DNA from: PALSA-555 sp963731625
GTDB taxonomy: Bacteria > Actinomycetota > Acidimicrobiia > IMCC26256 > PALSA-555
NCBI GenBank assembly: GCA_963731625.1
Contig: CAVSWH010000001.1
Span: 1,302,001-1,366,000 of the forward strand
Direction of reading: 5' to 3'
Length of the DNA: 64,000 bases
Position numbers and translations under genes: made by a program. Position 1 is the first letter of the stretch. Every line of letters begins with the position of its first letter. Below, in pieces: positions 15,948-23,177 of the stretch. The notes beneath the pieces are model-generated. The model worked only from the letters and a program-made list of their open reading frames with translations. It did not search any database and had not been told where the DNA came from.

Positions 15948-16523
15948 GTGCGCGACGCCCTCACCCGCCGCGGCCTCCAGCTCGAATACGCAACGCTCGC
16001 GTGGAACGTCGTCGGCGTACCGCTGCTGACGGTCGCGGCAATCCGATCGGGGTCCGCCGCGGCGGCGGGATTCGGCATGGACTCCGCAATCGAGATCGGC
16101 GCGTCGCTCGTCGTCGTGTGGGAGCTGAACGGCAAGGCCGGCGAACGGGAACGCATCGCTTTGCGCCTGATCGGCCTCGCGTTCTGCGCCGTCGCGGTCT
16201 ACGTCACGATCCTCGCCTCCTCCACGCTCATCGGTGACCATCCTCCGGGCCACACCATCCTCGGGATCGCCTGGACCGCTGCCACCGTCGTTGTGATGCT
16301 CGCCCTCGCCAGAGGGAAGGCCGTCACGGGGCGGGCACTCGGCAATCCCGTCCTCCAAGCGGAGGGCCGCGTCACGCTGGTCGATGCGTGCCTCGCTGCG
16401 GCGGTTCTGGCCGGTCTCACGCTGAACGCATTGGCCGGATGGTGGTGGGCCGATCCCATCGCCGGACTCGTCATCGTCGGATACGCCGTCCGGGAAGCCG
16501 GCGCAACGCTCACGTCAAACTGA
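15948..16523 (+). CDS. Short cation-diffusion-facilitator-like membrane protein
   Basis: A 191-residue protein with about five or six transmembrane helices and almost no cytoplasmic tail. GFGMDSAIEIGASLVVVWEL corresponds to CDF helix 2, and RVTLVDACLAA plus NALAGWWWADPIAGLVI to helices 5-6. The metal-site residues differ from classical zinc exporters (D/E in helix 2, T/D in helix 5 instead of H-D), and the C-terminal metallochaperone-like domain of full CDF proteins is absent. A compact actinobacterial CDF subgroup of this size exists to my knowledge. Metal specificity is unknown. Start GTG 15948; no clear RBS. Confidence 0.7.
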   Translation: MRDALTRRGLQLEYATLAWNVVGVPLLTVAAIRSGSAAAAGFGMDSAIEIGASLVVVWELNGKAGERERIALRLIGLAFCAVAVYVTILASSTLIGDHPPGHTILGIAWTAATVVVMLALARGKAVTGRALGNPVLQAEGRVTLVDACLAAAVLAGLTLNALAGWWWADPIAGLVIVGYAVREAGATLTSN

Positions 16524-16531
16524 GCCGCCAC

Positions 16532-16553
16532 CCCGGCGCGGCGCGCGGCCGGG
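16532..16553 (+). terminator. Possible hairpin terminator after the CDF-like gene
   Basis: CCCGGC (16532-16537) pairs with GCCGGG (16548-16553) around a 10-base loop, nine bases after the stop codon. The stem is only 6 bp in a GC-rich context, so chance is possible. Confidence 0.35.
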
Positions 16554-16597
16554 CCGGGTAACGTCGCGCGTCGCTTTCTTCGACGGAGGTCGCGACG

Positions 16598-17725
16598 ATG
16601 ACGCTGTTCACCATCTCTGCGGATTCGCACGTGACCGAGCCGGGCGACTGCTACCGGGACCGCATCGACCCGCGCTTTCGTGACCGCGCACCCGAGGCGG
16701 CCACCGACGACCGGATGGGCGCGGTGATGGTCATCGATCAGGGCCGGGCCCGGATCCCCTACGGGATGATCGCCGCGGCCGGCCGCCCCGTGGAGAGCAT
16801 CAACCCGTACAACTACGTGCCCTGGGAGGAGCTCCACCCGGGCGGGTGGGACCCCCGCGCCCGCCTCGGGGAGCAGGACCGCGACGGCGTCGCGGTCGAG
16901 GTCCTGTACCCGTCGGTCGGGATGCTGCTCTGCAACCACCCCGACGTCGACTACAAGAAGGCCTGCTTCGACGCCTACAACCTCTGGATCGCCGAGTTCC
17001 AGAGCCACGCGCCCGCCCGGCTCATCGGCCTCGGCCAGACCGCGCTGCGCAGCGTCGAGGAGGGCCTGGACGACCTGCGCCGCATCAAGGACCTCGGGCT
17101 GCGCGGCGTGATGATGCCCGGCTTCGCCGGCTGCCACGACGAGGGCGACTACGACGACGCGCGCTGGGACCCGTTCTGGGAGGCGGCCGCCGACCTCGGG
17201 CTCCCGCTGTCCTTCCACATCCTCACGAACAACGACAACCTCGTCACGCCGCCCTACCGCGGGCCCAAGATGAACAGCTTCCTCGGCATCATCCGCGGCT
17301 GCCAGGACATCATCGGCACGCTGATCTTCGGCGGCGTGTTCGAGCGGCACCCGACGCTGCGGGTCGTGTGCGTCGAGGCGGACGCCGGCTGGGCGCCGCA
17401 CTGGATGTACCGAGCGGACCACGCCTTCGACCGGCACCGGAACTGGCTCACCGCGGAGTCCATGACGCGCCGGCCGAGCGAGGCGTTCCGCGAGAACGTC
17501 TACCTGACCTTCCAGGACGACTGGGTCGCGTTCCGGGTCACCGACCTGCTGAACCACGAGCGGCTCATGTGGGCCAACGACCATCCCCACAGCGACGCCA
17601 CGTGGCCCGACTCCCAGCGCGTCCTCGCCGAGCAGACCGCCGGCCTCGACCCGACGGTGCGCGACGACATCGTGTGGCGCAACTGCGCGCGCCTGTACCA
17701 GCTCGACGCCGCGCCCGTCACCTAG
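16598..17725 (+). CDS. Amidohydrolase-related (Amidohydro_2) protein
   Basis: A 375-residue protein with a good RBS (GGAGG) before ATG 16598. The N-terminus TISADSHVTEPGDCY carries the D-x-H metal motif. FHILTNNDN supplies the barrel histidine, LRVVCVEADAGWAPHWMYRADH is the family strand-6/7 signature, and LMWANDHPHSDATWPDS contains the catalytic/metal Asp with the DHPH variant. This subfamily hydrolyses or decarboxylates hydrophobic acids. A TAACGT hexamer at 16559-16564 could be its -10. The stop overlaps the opposing enoyl-CoA hydratase stop by three bases. Confidence 0.85.
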   Translation: MTLFTISADSHVTEPGDCYRDRIDPRFRDRAPEAATDDRMGAVMVIDQGRARIPYGMIAAAGRPVESINPYNYVPWEELHPGGWDPRARLGEQDRDGVAVEVLYPSVGMLLCNHPDVDYKKACFDAYNLWIAEFQSHAPARLIGLGQTALRSVEEGLDDLRRIKDLGLRGVMMPGFAGCHDEGDYDDARWDPFWEAAADLGLPLSFHILTNNDNLVTPPYRGPKMNSFLGIIRGCQDIIGTLIFGGVFERHPTLRVVCVEADAGWAPHWMYRADHAFDRHRNWLTAESMTRRPSEAFRENVYLTFQDDWVAFRVTDLLNHERLMWANDHPHSDATWPDSQRVLAEQTAGLDPTVRDDIVWRNCARLYQLDAAPVT

Positions 17726-18537
17726 GGCGCCTCGTCGGTGTAGACGGGTGCGCGGCCTTCGCGCCACGCGGCGATCTTCTCGTCGAAGTTGCGGGTGGTG
17801 AGGCGGACGTAGAGCTGCGCGTGACCTTCGTGGTTCATGTGGGCGGACAGGCTGCCGGCCTCGAAGCTCGACCACAGCAGCTGCTTCGTGAGCTCGACGC
17901 CGACGTGGCTGAACTGGATCAGCCCCGCCGCGAGCTCGTAGCAGCGCTCGAGGAGGTCGGGCTCAGGGGTCACGGCCGACACGAACCCGATCCGCTCGGC
18001 CTCCTCGGCGGTCACGTCCCGCCCGGTGAGGAGGATGTCGAAGGCGCGCGCGAACCCGATCTGGCGGGGCAGCAGATAGCTGATGCCGAGCTCGGTCGAC
18101 GTCAGGCCGTTGTTGATGCCCGCGGCCCGGAAGTAGGCGCTGTCCGCCGCGAGGCGCAGGTCGGCGGCCGCGGCGAGGCAGAAGCCGCCGCCGATCGCGG
18201 CGCCGTTCACCGCGGCGATCACGGGCTGGTGCATGCCGCGGATCGCCAGGATCACGTCGTCGAGGGCCTTCAGCGCTCGTCGGGCGATCCCGGTGCGTTG
18301 CAGCCCGTCGATGTGGGGTGGGGCGCCCGCGCCGACCAGGTCGGCACCCGAGCAGAAGCCGTGACCGGCGCCGGTCAGCACGACAACGCGGCAGTCGTTG
18401 TCGACGCTCGTCGCCTCGAGCTGCTCGCGCAGGGGGACCATGACGTCGAAGGCCATGGCGTTCATGCGCTCCGGCCGGCTGAGGGTGATCTGGGTGACGT
18501 GGGGTCGCGGCCGGTCCACTCGGATGTACGACGACAT
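17722..18537 (-). CDS. Enoyl-CoA hydratase/isomerase family protein
   Basis: A 271-residue crotonase-fold protein. ITLSRPERMNAMAFDVM and GHGFCSGADLVGAG form the first oxyanion-hole strand; MHQPVIAAVNGAAIGGGFCLAAAADLRLAA gives the second oxyanion hole and CoA site; TSTELGISYLLPRQIG contains the catalytic glutamate (E of STELG). It should hydrate or isomerise an enoyl-CoA. Start ATG 18537 (MSSYIRVDRP) follows CGAGGAGCG; the upstream extension is GC-rich low-complexity sequence and is rejected. The neighbouring amidohydrolase suggests a shared catabolic route. Confidence 0.88.
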   Translation of the reverse strand: MSSYIRVDRPRPHVTQITLSRPERMNAMAFDVMVPLREQLEATSVDNDCRVVVLTGAGHGFCSGADLVGAGAPPHIDGLQRTGIARRALKALDDVILAIRGMHQPVIAAVNGAAIGGGFCLAAAADLRLAADSAYFRAAGINNGLTSTELGISYLLPRQIGFARAFDILLTGRDVTAEEAERIGFVSAVTPEPDLLERCYELAAGLIQFSHVGVELTKQLLWSSFEAGSLSAHMNHEGHAQLYVRLTTRNFDEKIAAWREGRAPVYTDEAP

Positions 18538-18626
18538 GGACGCTCCTCGTGGCGCCGCGGCGGCGCCGGCGGCGGCAGTCTCGCGCCTCGCGGCGCCCGG
18601 CCGAGCTGCCGACGACCGGTCGGCGC

Positions 18627-18986
18627 CTACGCCCCGTCGAGCTGACGGCGCAGCGACCGGGCCCCTTCGACCGATGCGCCGAGGCGGGTCACGCGCGCGG
18701 CGAGGCCTCGATCGGACGTCACGACCCGCACCGTGCGGGGATCGGGCAGCGCGGCGACGACCTCGACGAGGCGATCGTCGCCCGCGCCGCGACCGGCTCC
18801 GCCGTAGGCGAGGTGGACGCCGTTTCCTTGCGGCCCCTCGGGCATCCCGGCGATCGGGCGTCCGTCGAGGACGAGGGTGACGACGAGGTCCGGCGTGACG
18901 ACCGAGCCGAGCTGGTCGAGGAGGCGCCGCGCCGCGCCGTCGAGGTCGCGCCACCAGCCGTCCGGCTTTGAGCCGATGACGTTCAT
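18627..18986 (-). CDS. NYN-domain (PIN-like, YacP-type) nuclease-like protein, start codon unclear
   Basis: From ATG 18986 the protein is 119 residues: MNVIGSKPDGWWRDLDGAARRLLDQL, later VVTSDRGLAARV with its conserved T-S-D. NYN nucleases begin with a strand RLVVDGxN whose Asp is catalytic. In this frame that strand (PPRRLVVDG) lies immediately upstream of ATG 18986, so this start would remove it. No ATG, GTG or TTG occurs upstream in frame; the nearest plausible initiator is CTG at 19029-19031. Either a non-standard start is used or a sequencing error hides the real one. The expected role is RNA processing or decay. Confidence 0.7.
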   Translation of the reverse strand: MNVIGSKPDGWWRDLDGAARRLLDQLGSVVTPDLVVTLVLDGRPIAGMPEGPQGNGVHLAYGGAGRGAGDDRLVEVVAALPDPRTVRVVTSDRGLAARVTRLGASVEGARSLRRQLDGA

Positions 18987-19068
18987 CCCGTCGACGACGA
19001 GACGGCGTGGCGGCGTCGCCGGGTCGCTCAGCGTCGCCGCCCGCGGTGCGCGCCGGCCGGCGCGCCCC

Positions 19069-19164
19069 TCACTTGGCGATGAGGTCGAAGACCTGGAAGC
19101 CGCCCCAGATGCCCAGCAGGATGAAGGCGAGGTGGGCGGCGACGACGAGCGTCCGGTTCATCAT
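19069..19164 (-). CDS. 31-residue single-pass membrane peptide coupled to the SHOCT gene
   Basis: MMNRTLVVAAHLAFILLGI followed by WGGFQVFDLIAK: one hydrophobic helix with a short charged end. GGAGG lies six bases before ATG 19164. Its ATG overlaps the TGA of the preceding 250-residue membrane protein (ATGA, 19161-19164), a classic coupled start. Both are therefore likely made together, and the peptide may be an accessory subunit. Function unknown; too short for similarity-based naming. Confidence 0.6.
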   Translation of the reverse strand: MMNRTLVVAAHLAFILLGIWGGFQVFDLIAK

Positions 19165-19913
19165 GTCGTGCCTCCGTGCGACAGGGCCCGCTGCTTGGCG
19201 GCCTCGTACTCGGTGTCGGTCAGCTCGCCACGGCGGTGCAGCGACGCGAGTCGCTCGAGCTCCGTGGCCAGGTCACCCGAGCCGCTGCCCGACGAGCCGG
19301 CGACCGTCGCGGTGGAGGTCGCGGGCGCCGTGGTCGGCGTCGCCGTCGAGACGGTGGGGCTGCTCGTCGGCCACGCCGACGGGGACGGCCACGACGAGGC
19401 GGTGGAGGGCGCGCCCGTGCCGGTCGACGGAAGGGGGGCGTATTTGAGGAAGGGGCTCGGCGCGGACGATTGGTCAGGGTCCTGTCCGAGGAAGCTCTTC
19501 CACATGTTGGGCACGACGTAGAAGAGGGGTGCCGCCCCCATGATCACGAAGAGGACCCCGGGGATGAGGAAGCCGGCCCCGCCGCTGCTTCCCCCCTTCA
19601 GGCCGTAGTCGATGAAGTTCCAGGCGAGGGTCAGGAAGAGCGCCGACCAGGCGAGCATCGCGACGCTGCGGCCCCGGTCGCTGGCGCAGAAGACGAAGAG
19701 CCCGAGGAAGATGAGGCCGCCGATGATGGCGAGCGGGAGCGCCCCGGCCACGCCCTGCGGGCAGGGCCGCGAGATCGCGTAGGGCCCCCCGGAGGCGCAG
19801 CTGCCGCCGACCGCCTCCACCGCCCGCATCGACTGGGACAGCAACGTGATGCTGAACGCCACGCCGCCGATGCCGATGAGGCTGCCGACCTGTTTCGCCA
19901 GCGAACGCTGCAT
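19161..19913 (-). CDS. Membrane protein with C-terminal SHOCT domain
   Basis: A 250-residue protein with four likely transmembrane helices (about 10-28, 58-80, 83-103, 115-135). A Ser/Thr/Pro/Ala-rich linker (about 150-215) follows, then a C-terminal SHOCT motif: LATELERLASLHRRGELTDTEYEAAKQRAL. SHOCT motifs are short helical hairpins found at the ends of many actinobacterial membrane proteins and probably mediate oligomerisation. An extracytoplasmic loop has two cysteines (GGSCASGG, SRPCPQG). The palindrome at 19974-19992 is 61 bases upstream of the start. Confidence 0.7.
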   Translation of the reverse strand: MQRSLAKQVGSLIGIGGVAFSITLLSQSMRAVEAVGGSCASGGPYAISRPCPQGVAGALPLAIIGGLIFLGLFVFCASDRGRSVAMLAWSALFLTLAWNFIDYGLKGGSSGGAGFLIPGVLFVIMGAAPLFYVVPNMWKSFLGQDPDQSSAPSPFLKYAPLPSTGTGAPSTASSWPSPSAWPTSSPTVSTATPTTAPATSTATVAGSSGSGSGDLATELERLASLHRRGELTDTEYEAAKQRALSHGGTT

Positions 19914-19973
19914 GCCCGTCTCCCTCTCGGGTGCCCGACGGGTCGAGCATCCCAGGGAGCCCGGGCCCGGGGC

Positions 19974-19992
19974 TTGAGTAGGCGCTACTCAA
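19974..19992. repeat. 19-bp palindrome, copy 2 (TTGAGTAG-GCG-CTACTCAA)
   Basis: The same 8-bp arms as the copy at 7745-7763, differing only in the 3-base centre, and again preceded by GGGC. It lies upstream of the SHOCT membrane protein gene and just past the stop of the glycosyltransferase-like gene. Confidence 0.7.
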
Positions 19993-20005
19993 CCGGAGAA
20001 GGCGC

Positions 20006-21529
20006 TCAGGGCCCCGGTGCGGCCGGGAGGGGGTTCCGCTCGTAGATCGTGACGCCGTCGATGCGGGCGACGCGGTGGTAGTGCGTCACGACGAGCCGGT
20101 GGACGGCGGGGATCAGGGTGATCGGGTAGTACTGGTAGCGGCGCACGGCCCCGGTCGCCGTGTCGAGGAACAGCTTCGGCGGATGCTCCTCCATGCTCGC
20201 CAGGAACGTGTGGAGCGCGCCGGGTGTGGCGTCCGGGAGCCGCTGGGGTCCGTCCGGCCAGAAGGCGGTCTTGCCGACGAGGAAGTCGGTGAGGACGAAC
20301 GCCCCACCGGGATCGCGGCCCGAGAGCCAGTAGATCTCCGGGAACGACCCCCACACGGTGATCCGGTCGTTCGGGCTCGTGAGCTTGCGGACCTCGGCGA
20401 CGAGCGGGAAGGCGCGCCGGTCGATGTTGCTCGTCCCGTGGATCGGCGCCCAGGCCTCCTGCCAGTACCAGACGGTCGGCACGGCGACGAGCACGACGAG
20501 CCCGACCCGGACCCACGCGGCGTTCACCGACGCGATCGCCGGCGCGCCGAGCAGCACGAGCGGTGGCAGCACCTGGAGCCAGTAGTGGCCGAAGTAGCGG
20601 AAGCCGGCCGCGACGGCCACGAGCCCCGCCGCGAGCCAGAGCCACAGGTCGAGGTCCTCGCGGTGCCACCCGCGACGCAGGACGAGGAGGCAGACCACGA
20701 CGTGGCCGATGAGGAAGTACTCGATCGCCTCGCCGGCGCGCCGCAACGGGCTCTCGGAGTGCCCGAACCCGAAGAGGAGGGTGCCGTTGCCCGAGAACGT
20801 CCAGTGGACGAAGGGTCCGAACGGGACGATGACGCCGATGGCGAGGATCGTGGCGGCGGTGGTCGCGACGACGACCGCCGCGTCGCGCCACCGGCGGCCC
20901 CCGTGGTACCAGGCGGCGAGCGCGGCGGGGAACACGCCGATCAGCCACGTCTGGCGGGTGAGCGTGGCGAGCCCGAGCAGGACGCCGGCGAGCGCGGCGC
21001 TGCGGGTGCTGCCGCGCCGGGCCGCGACGATCGCCCCGCACGCCGGCAGCAGGGCGAGGTGCGAGTAGTTGGCGGCCTGCGCGTCCACGGGGTGGAACGC
21101 GACCGCGCCGGCAACCATGAGCCCGGCCGCCCACCACGCGGCGCGCGTCCCGGCGCGTCGGCGGACCTCGGCGGCGATGAGCAGCGCCGCGCCGGCGAGC
21201 TCGAGGGCGGCGAGCACGTGGAGGGGCTCGAGCTTGCGGCTGCCCGTCACCCAGAACGAGAGGGCGTAGAGCAGCGGCGCGAGCGGCGGCTTGCGGTCGA
21301 TGACGTCGCGGTAGAGGACGCCGCCGTGCTGCACGACCATGCCCATCGTCGCGATCGCCGCCTCGTCGGGGTCGAAGAGCCCGCGGGAGAAGCCGGGCGC
21401 CCGGGCGACGAGGGCCGCGGCGAGGACGAGCAGCACGAAGGGGAGCCCGGTCCCCCATCGCACCAGCCGTCGGGTGGCCGGACGCTCGCTCTGGGGTGGC
21501 GCGCCCGGCGGGGAGAGGTCGGTGCTCAA
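20006..21529 (-). CDS. Polytopic glycosyltransferase-like membrane protein (PMT/ArnT-like, GT39/GT83 type)
   Basis: A 507-residue protein with about ten hydrophobic helices and a soluble C-terminal domain from about 380. GLFDPDEAAIATMGMV, containing D-x-D/E in the first periplasmic loop, and VLYRDVIDRKPPL match the GT-C fold of lipid-linked sugar transferases. The start is TTG 21529, whose bases overlap the hydrolase stop (TTGA, 21526-21529); there is no better start in frame. It probably transfers a sugar from a polyprenyl donor to protein, lipid or wall polymer on the outer face of the membrane; donor and acceptor are unknown. Confidence 0.75.
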   Translation of the reverse strand: MSTDLSPPGAPPQSERPATRRLVRWGTGLPFVLLVLAAALVARAPGFSRGLFDPDEAAIATMGMVVQHGGVLYRDVIDRKPPLAPLLYALSFWVTGSRKLEPLHVLAALELAGAALLIAAEVRRRAGTRAAWWAAGLMVAGAVAFHPVDAQAANYSHLALLPACGAIVAARRGSTRSAALAGVLLGLATLTRQTWLIGVFPAALAAWYHGGRRWRDAAVVVATTAATILAIGVIVPFGPFVHWTFSGNGTLLFGFGHSESPLRRAGEAIEYFLIGHVVVCLLVLRRGWHREDLDLWLWLAAGLVAVAAGFRYFGHYWLQVLPPLVLLGAPAIASVNAAWVRVGLVVLVAVPTVWYWQEAWAPIHGTSNIDRRAFPLVAEVRKLTSPNDRITVWGSFPEIYWLSGRDPGGAFVLTDFLVGKTAFWPDGPQRLPDATPGALHTFLASMEEHPPKLFLDTATGAVRRYQYYPITLIPAVHRLVVTHYHRVARIDGVTIYERNPLPAAPGP

Positions 21530-22320
21530 GCGGTGGGCGTCGTGCCCAGGCGGGGGCGGATGTCCTGCTCCAAGAACTCGATCACGGCGTGCGAGAAGAC
21601 GTCGTTCTGATCACCGGCGACCATGTGCGCGGCGCCGCCGACGTCGACCAGGCGGGAGCCCGGGATCTGGTCGAGGAACTCCTGGACGCCCTCGTCGGTG
21701 ACGATGTCGCTCAGCAGCCCGCGGACGAGGAGGGTCGGCACGTGGATGTTGCGCAGCGCGGCCTCGAAGAGGCCCTGGAAGTCCTCGCGGGGCACCTCGG
21801 TGCGGCCGTGCTCGAGGAACTTCGGATCCCAGTGCCAGTACCAGCGGCCGTCGCGGCGCTGGCGTAGGACCTTCATGAGCCCCGCCGGGTTGGTCGTGCG
21901 CCGCCGGTTCGGCGTGTAGGCGGCGATCGCCGCCGCGGCGTCGTCGAGCGTCGCGAAGCCGTCAAGCCCCGAGGCCATGAAGTCCCGGATGCGCTGGATC
22001 CCCTCCGGGTTGCTGCGGTGCGTGATGTCGACGACGACGAGCCCCGACGACACGGTCCGGTCGCTGCCGCCTTCGGCGATCATCGCCGCGACGCCGCCCA
22101 ACGACGCGCCGACGAGCACGGGCGGGCGGCCGAGCTGGTCGGACACGGCGACGCAGTCCGCGGCGTACGCGGTGAAGGAGTAGTCGCCGTTCAGCGCCCA
22201 CTCGCTGTCGCCGTGGCCGCGCAGGTCGAGCGACACCGCCTGCCAGCCGTGCTCGGCGAGGACCTGCGCCGTGGTCCCCCACGCGTGACGCGTCTGGCCG
22301 CCGCCGTGCATCAACAGCAC
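21526..22320 (-). CDS. Alpha/beta hydrolase, N-terminus unclear
   Basis: From GTG 22320 the protein is 264 residues: VLLMHGGGQTRHAWGTTA (oxyanion HGGG), SLDLRGHGDS, PVLVGASLGGVAAM (nucleophile Ser of G-x-S-x-G), a late Asp, and GGAAHMVAGDQ (catalytic His). The usual N-terminal strands are missing with this start. The frame stays open upstream and encodes ARFQGFEGIHLVADVWG, exactly the expected beginning, but has no ATG/GTG/TTG. The best upstream initiator is ATC at 22404, five bases after GGAGG. The substrate is an unknown ester, epoxide or diketone. Confidence 0.8.
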   Translation of the reverse strand: MLLMHGGGQTRHAWGTTAQVLAEHGWQAVSLDLRGHGDSEWALNGDYSFTAYAADCVAVSDQLGRPPVLVGASLGGVAAMIAEGGSDRTVSSGLVVVDITHRSNPEGIQRIRDFMASGLDGFATLDDAAAAIAAYTPNRRRTTNPAGLMKVLRQRRDGRWYWHWDPKFLEHGRTEVPREDFQGLFEAALRNIHVPTLLVRGLLSDIVTDEGVQEFLDQIPGSRLVDVGGAAHMVAGDQNDVFSHAVIEFLEQDIRPRLGTTPTA

Positions 22321-22493
22321 CGGCCAGGCGTCGTCGGCACCCCAGACGTCGGCGACGAGGTGGATGCCCTCGAAGCCCTGGAAGCGCGCCAGCCGGGGTT
22401 CGATCGTTGCCTCCGAGTGCGGGACGGGTCGACGGTCACGGGCGCAGCGGTATCGTGCGCGGGACGGTCGGTCGACGAGGAAGGGTAGGCGAC

Positions 22494-23153
22494 GTGGAGC
22501 AGGTGAAGTTTCACTTCGACCCGCTGTGCCCCTGGTGCTACCAGACGTCGCGCTGGGCGCGGCGGCTCGCCGAGCTCGGCGAGGTCGAGCTCGACTGGGG
22601 CGTCTTCTCCCTCGAGGTGGTCAACCTGCCCGACGACAAGGATCCCCATGACCTGGACGCGCGCGCCGCGCCGGCGCTGCGCACCGCGATCCTCATCCGT
22701 GACCGGCACGGCTCGAAGCGGATCGGGCCCTTCTACGCCGCACTCGGCCGCCGCGTCTGGGAGGAGCCACCGCCGTCGGGGGACATGGCGCACATGGTCC
22801 GCGAGGCGCTCGTCGAGATCGGGCTCGACGAGGCGCTCTGCGACGAGGCCCTCGGTGACCCCTCGACGTGGCAGGCCGTGCTCGACGAGCACACCGCGCT
22901 GGTCGAGCGGACCGGCGCGTTCGGCGTCCCGACGATCGTCCTCGACGATGGCACCGGGCCGGCGATCTTCGGCCCGGTCGTGAGCGAGCTGCCGAGCGAC
23001 GAGGACACCGTCTCGCTGTGGCAGCACCTGTCCTGGCTCACCCGGTACACGAACTTCGCCGAGCTCAAGCGCGGCCGGGCCGTGCCGCCCGACCTGCCGA
23101 CGGCGGCCTGGTATCGCGAGCAGCGGGCCAAGGAGCGCGCGAAGACGAGCTGA
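22494..23153 (+). CDS. DsbA-family thiol oxidoreductase / FrnE-like protein
   Basis: A 219-residue thioredoxin-fold protein. KFHFDPLCPWCYQTSRWARRL places the CPWC redox motif right after the first strand, as in DsbA/FrnE and chromene-carboxylate isomerase-like proteins. GAFGVPTIVLDDG contains the cis-Pro strand. There is no signal peptide, so it is probably cytosolic. Start GTG 22494 with AGGAAGGG upstream; an in-frame GTG at 22455 is possible. A TATCGT hexamer at 22451-22456 could be its -10. Confidence 0.8.
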   Translation: MEQVKFHFDPLCPWCYQTSRWARRLAELGEVELDWGVFSLEVVNLPDDKDPHDLDARAAPALRTAILIRDRHGSKRIGPFYAALGRRVWEEPPPSGDMAHMVREALVEIGLDEALCDEALGDPSTWQAVLDEHTALVERTGAFGVPTIVLDDGTGPAIFGPVVSELPSDEDTVSLWQHLSWLTRYTNFAELKRGRAVPPDLPTAAWYREQRAKERAKTS

Positions 23154-23177
23154 TCACACGGGCTGGGTGCCGCGGCG

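Noticed and set aside
19065..19164. Readthrough of the 31-residue peptide stop into the NYN gene, as a second recoded UGA
   Set aside because: Careful frame counting shows the two frames differ, so UGA readthrough would not join them.
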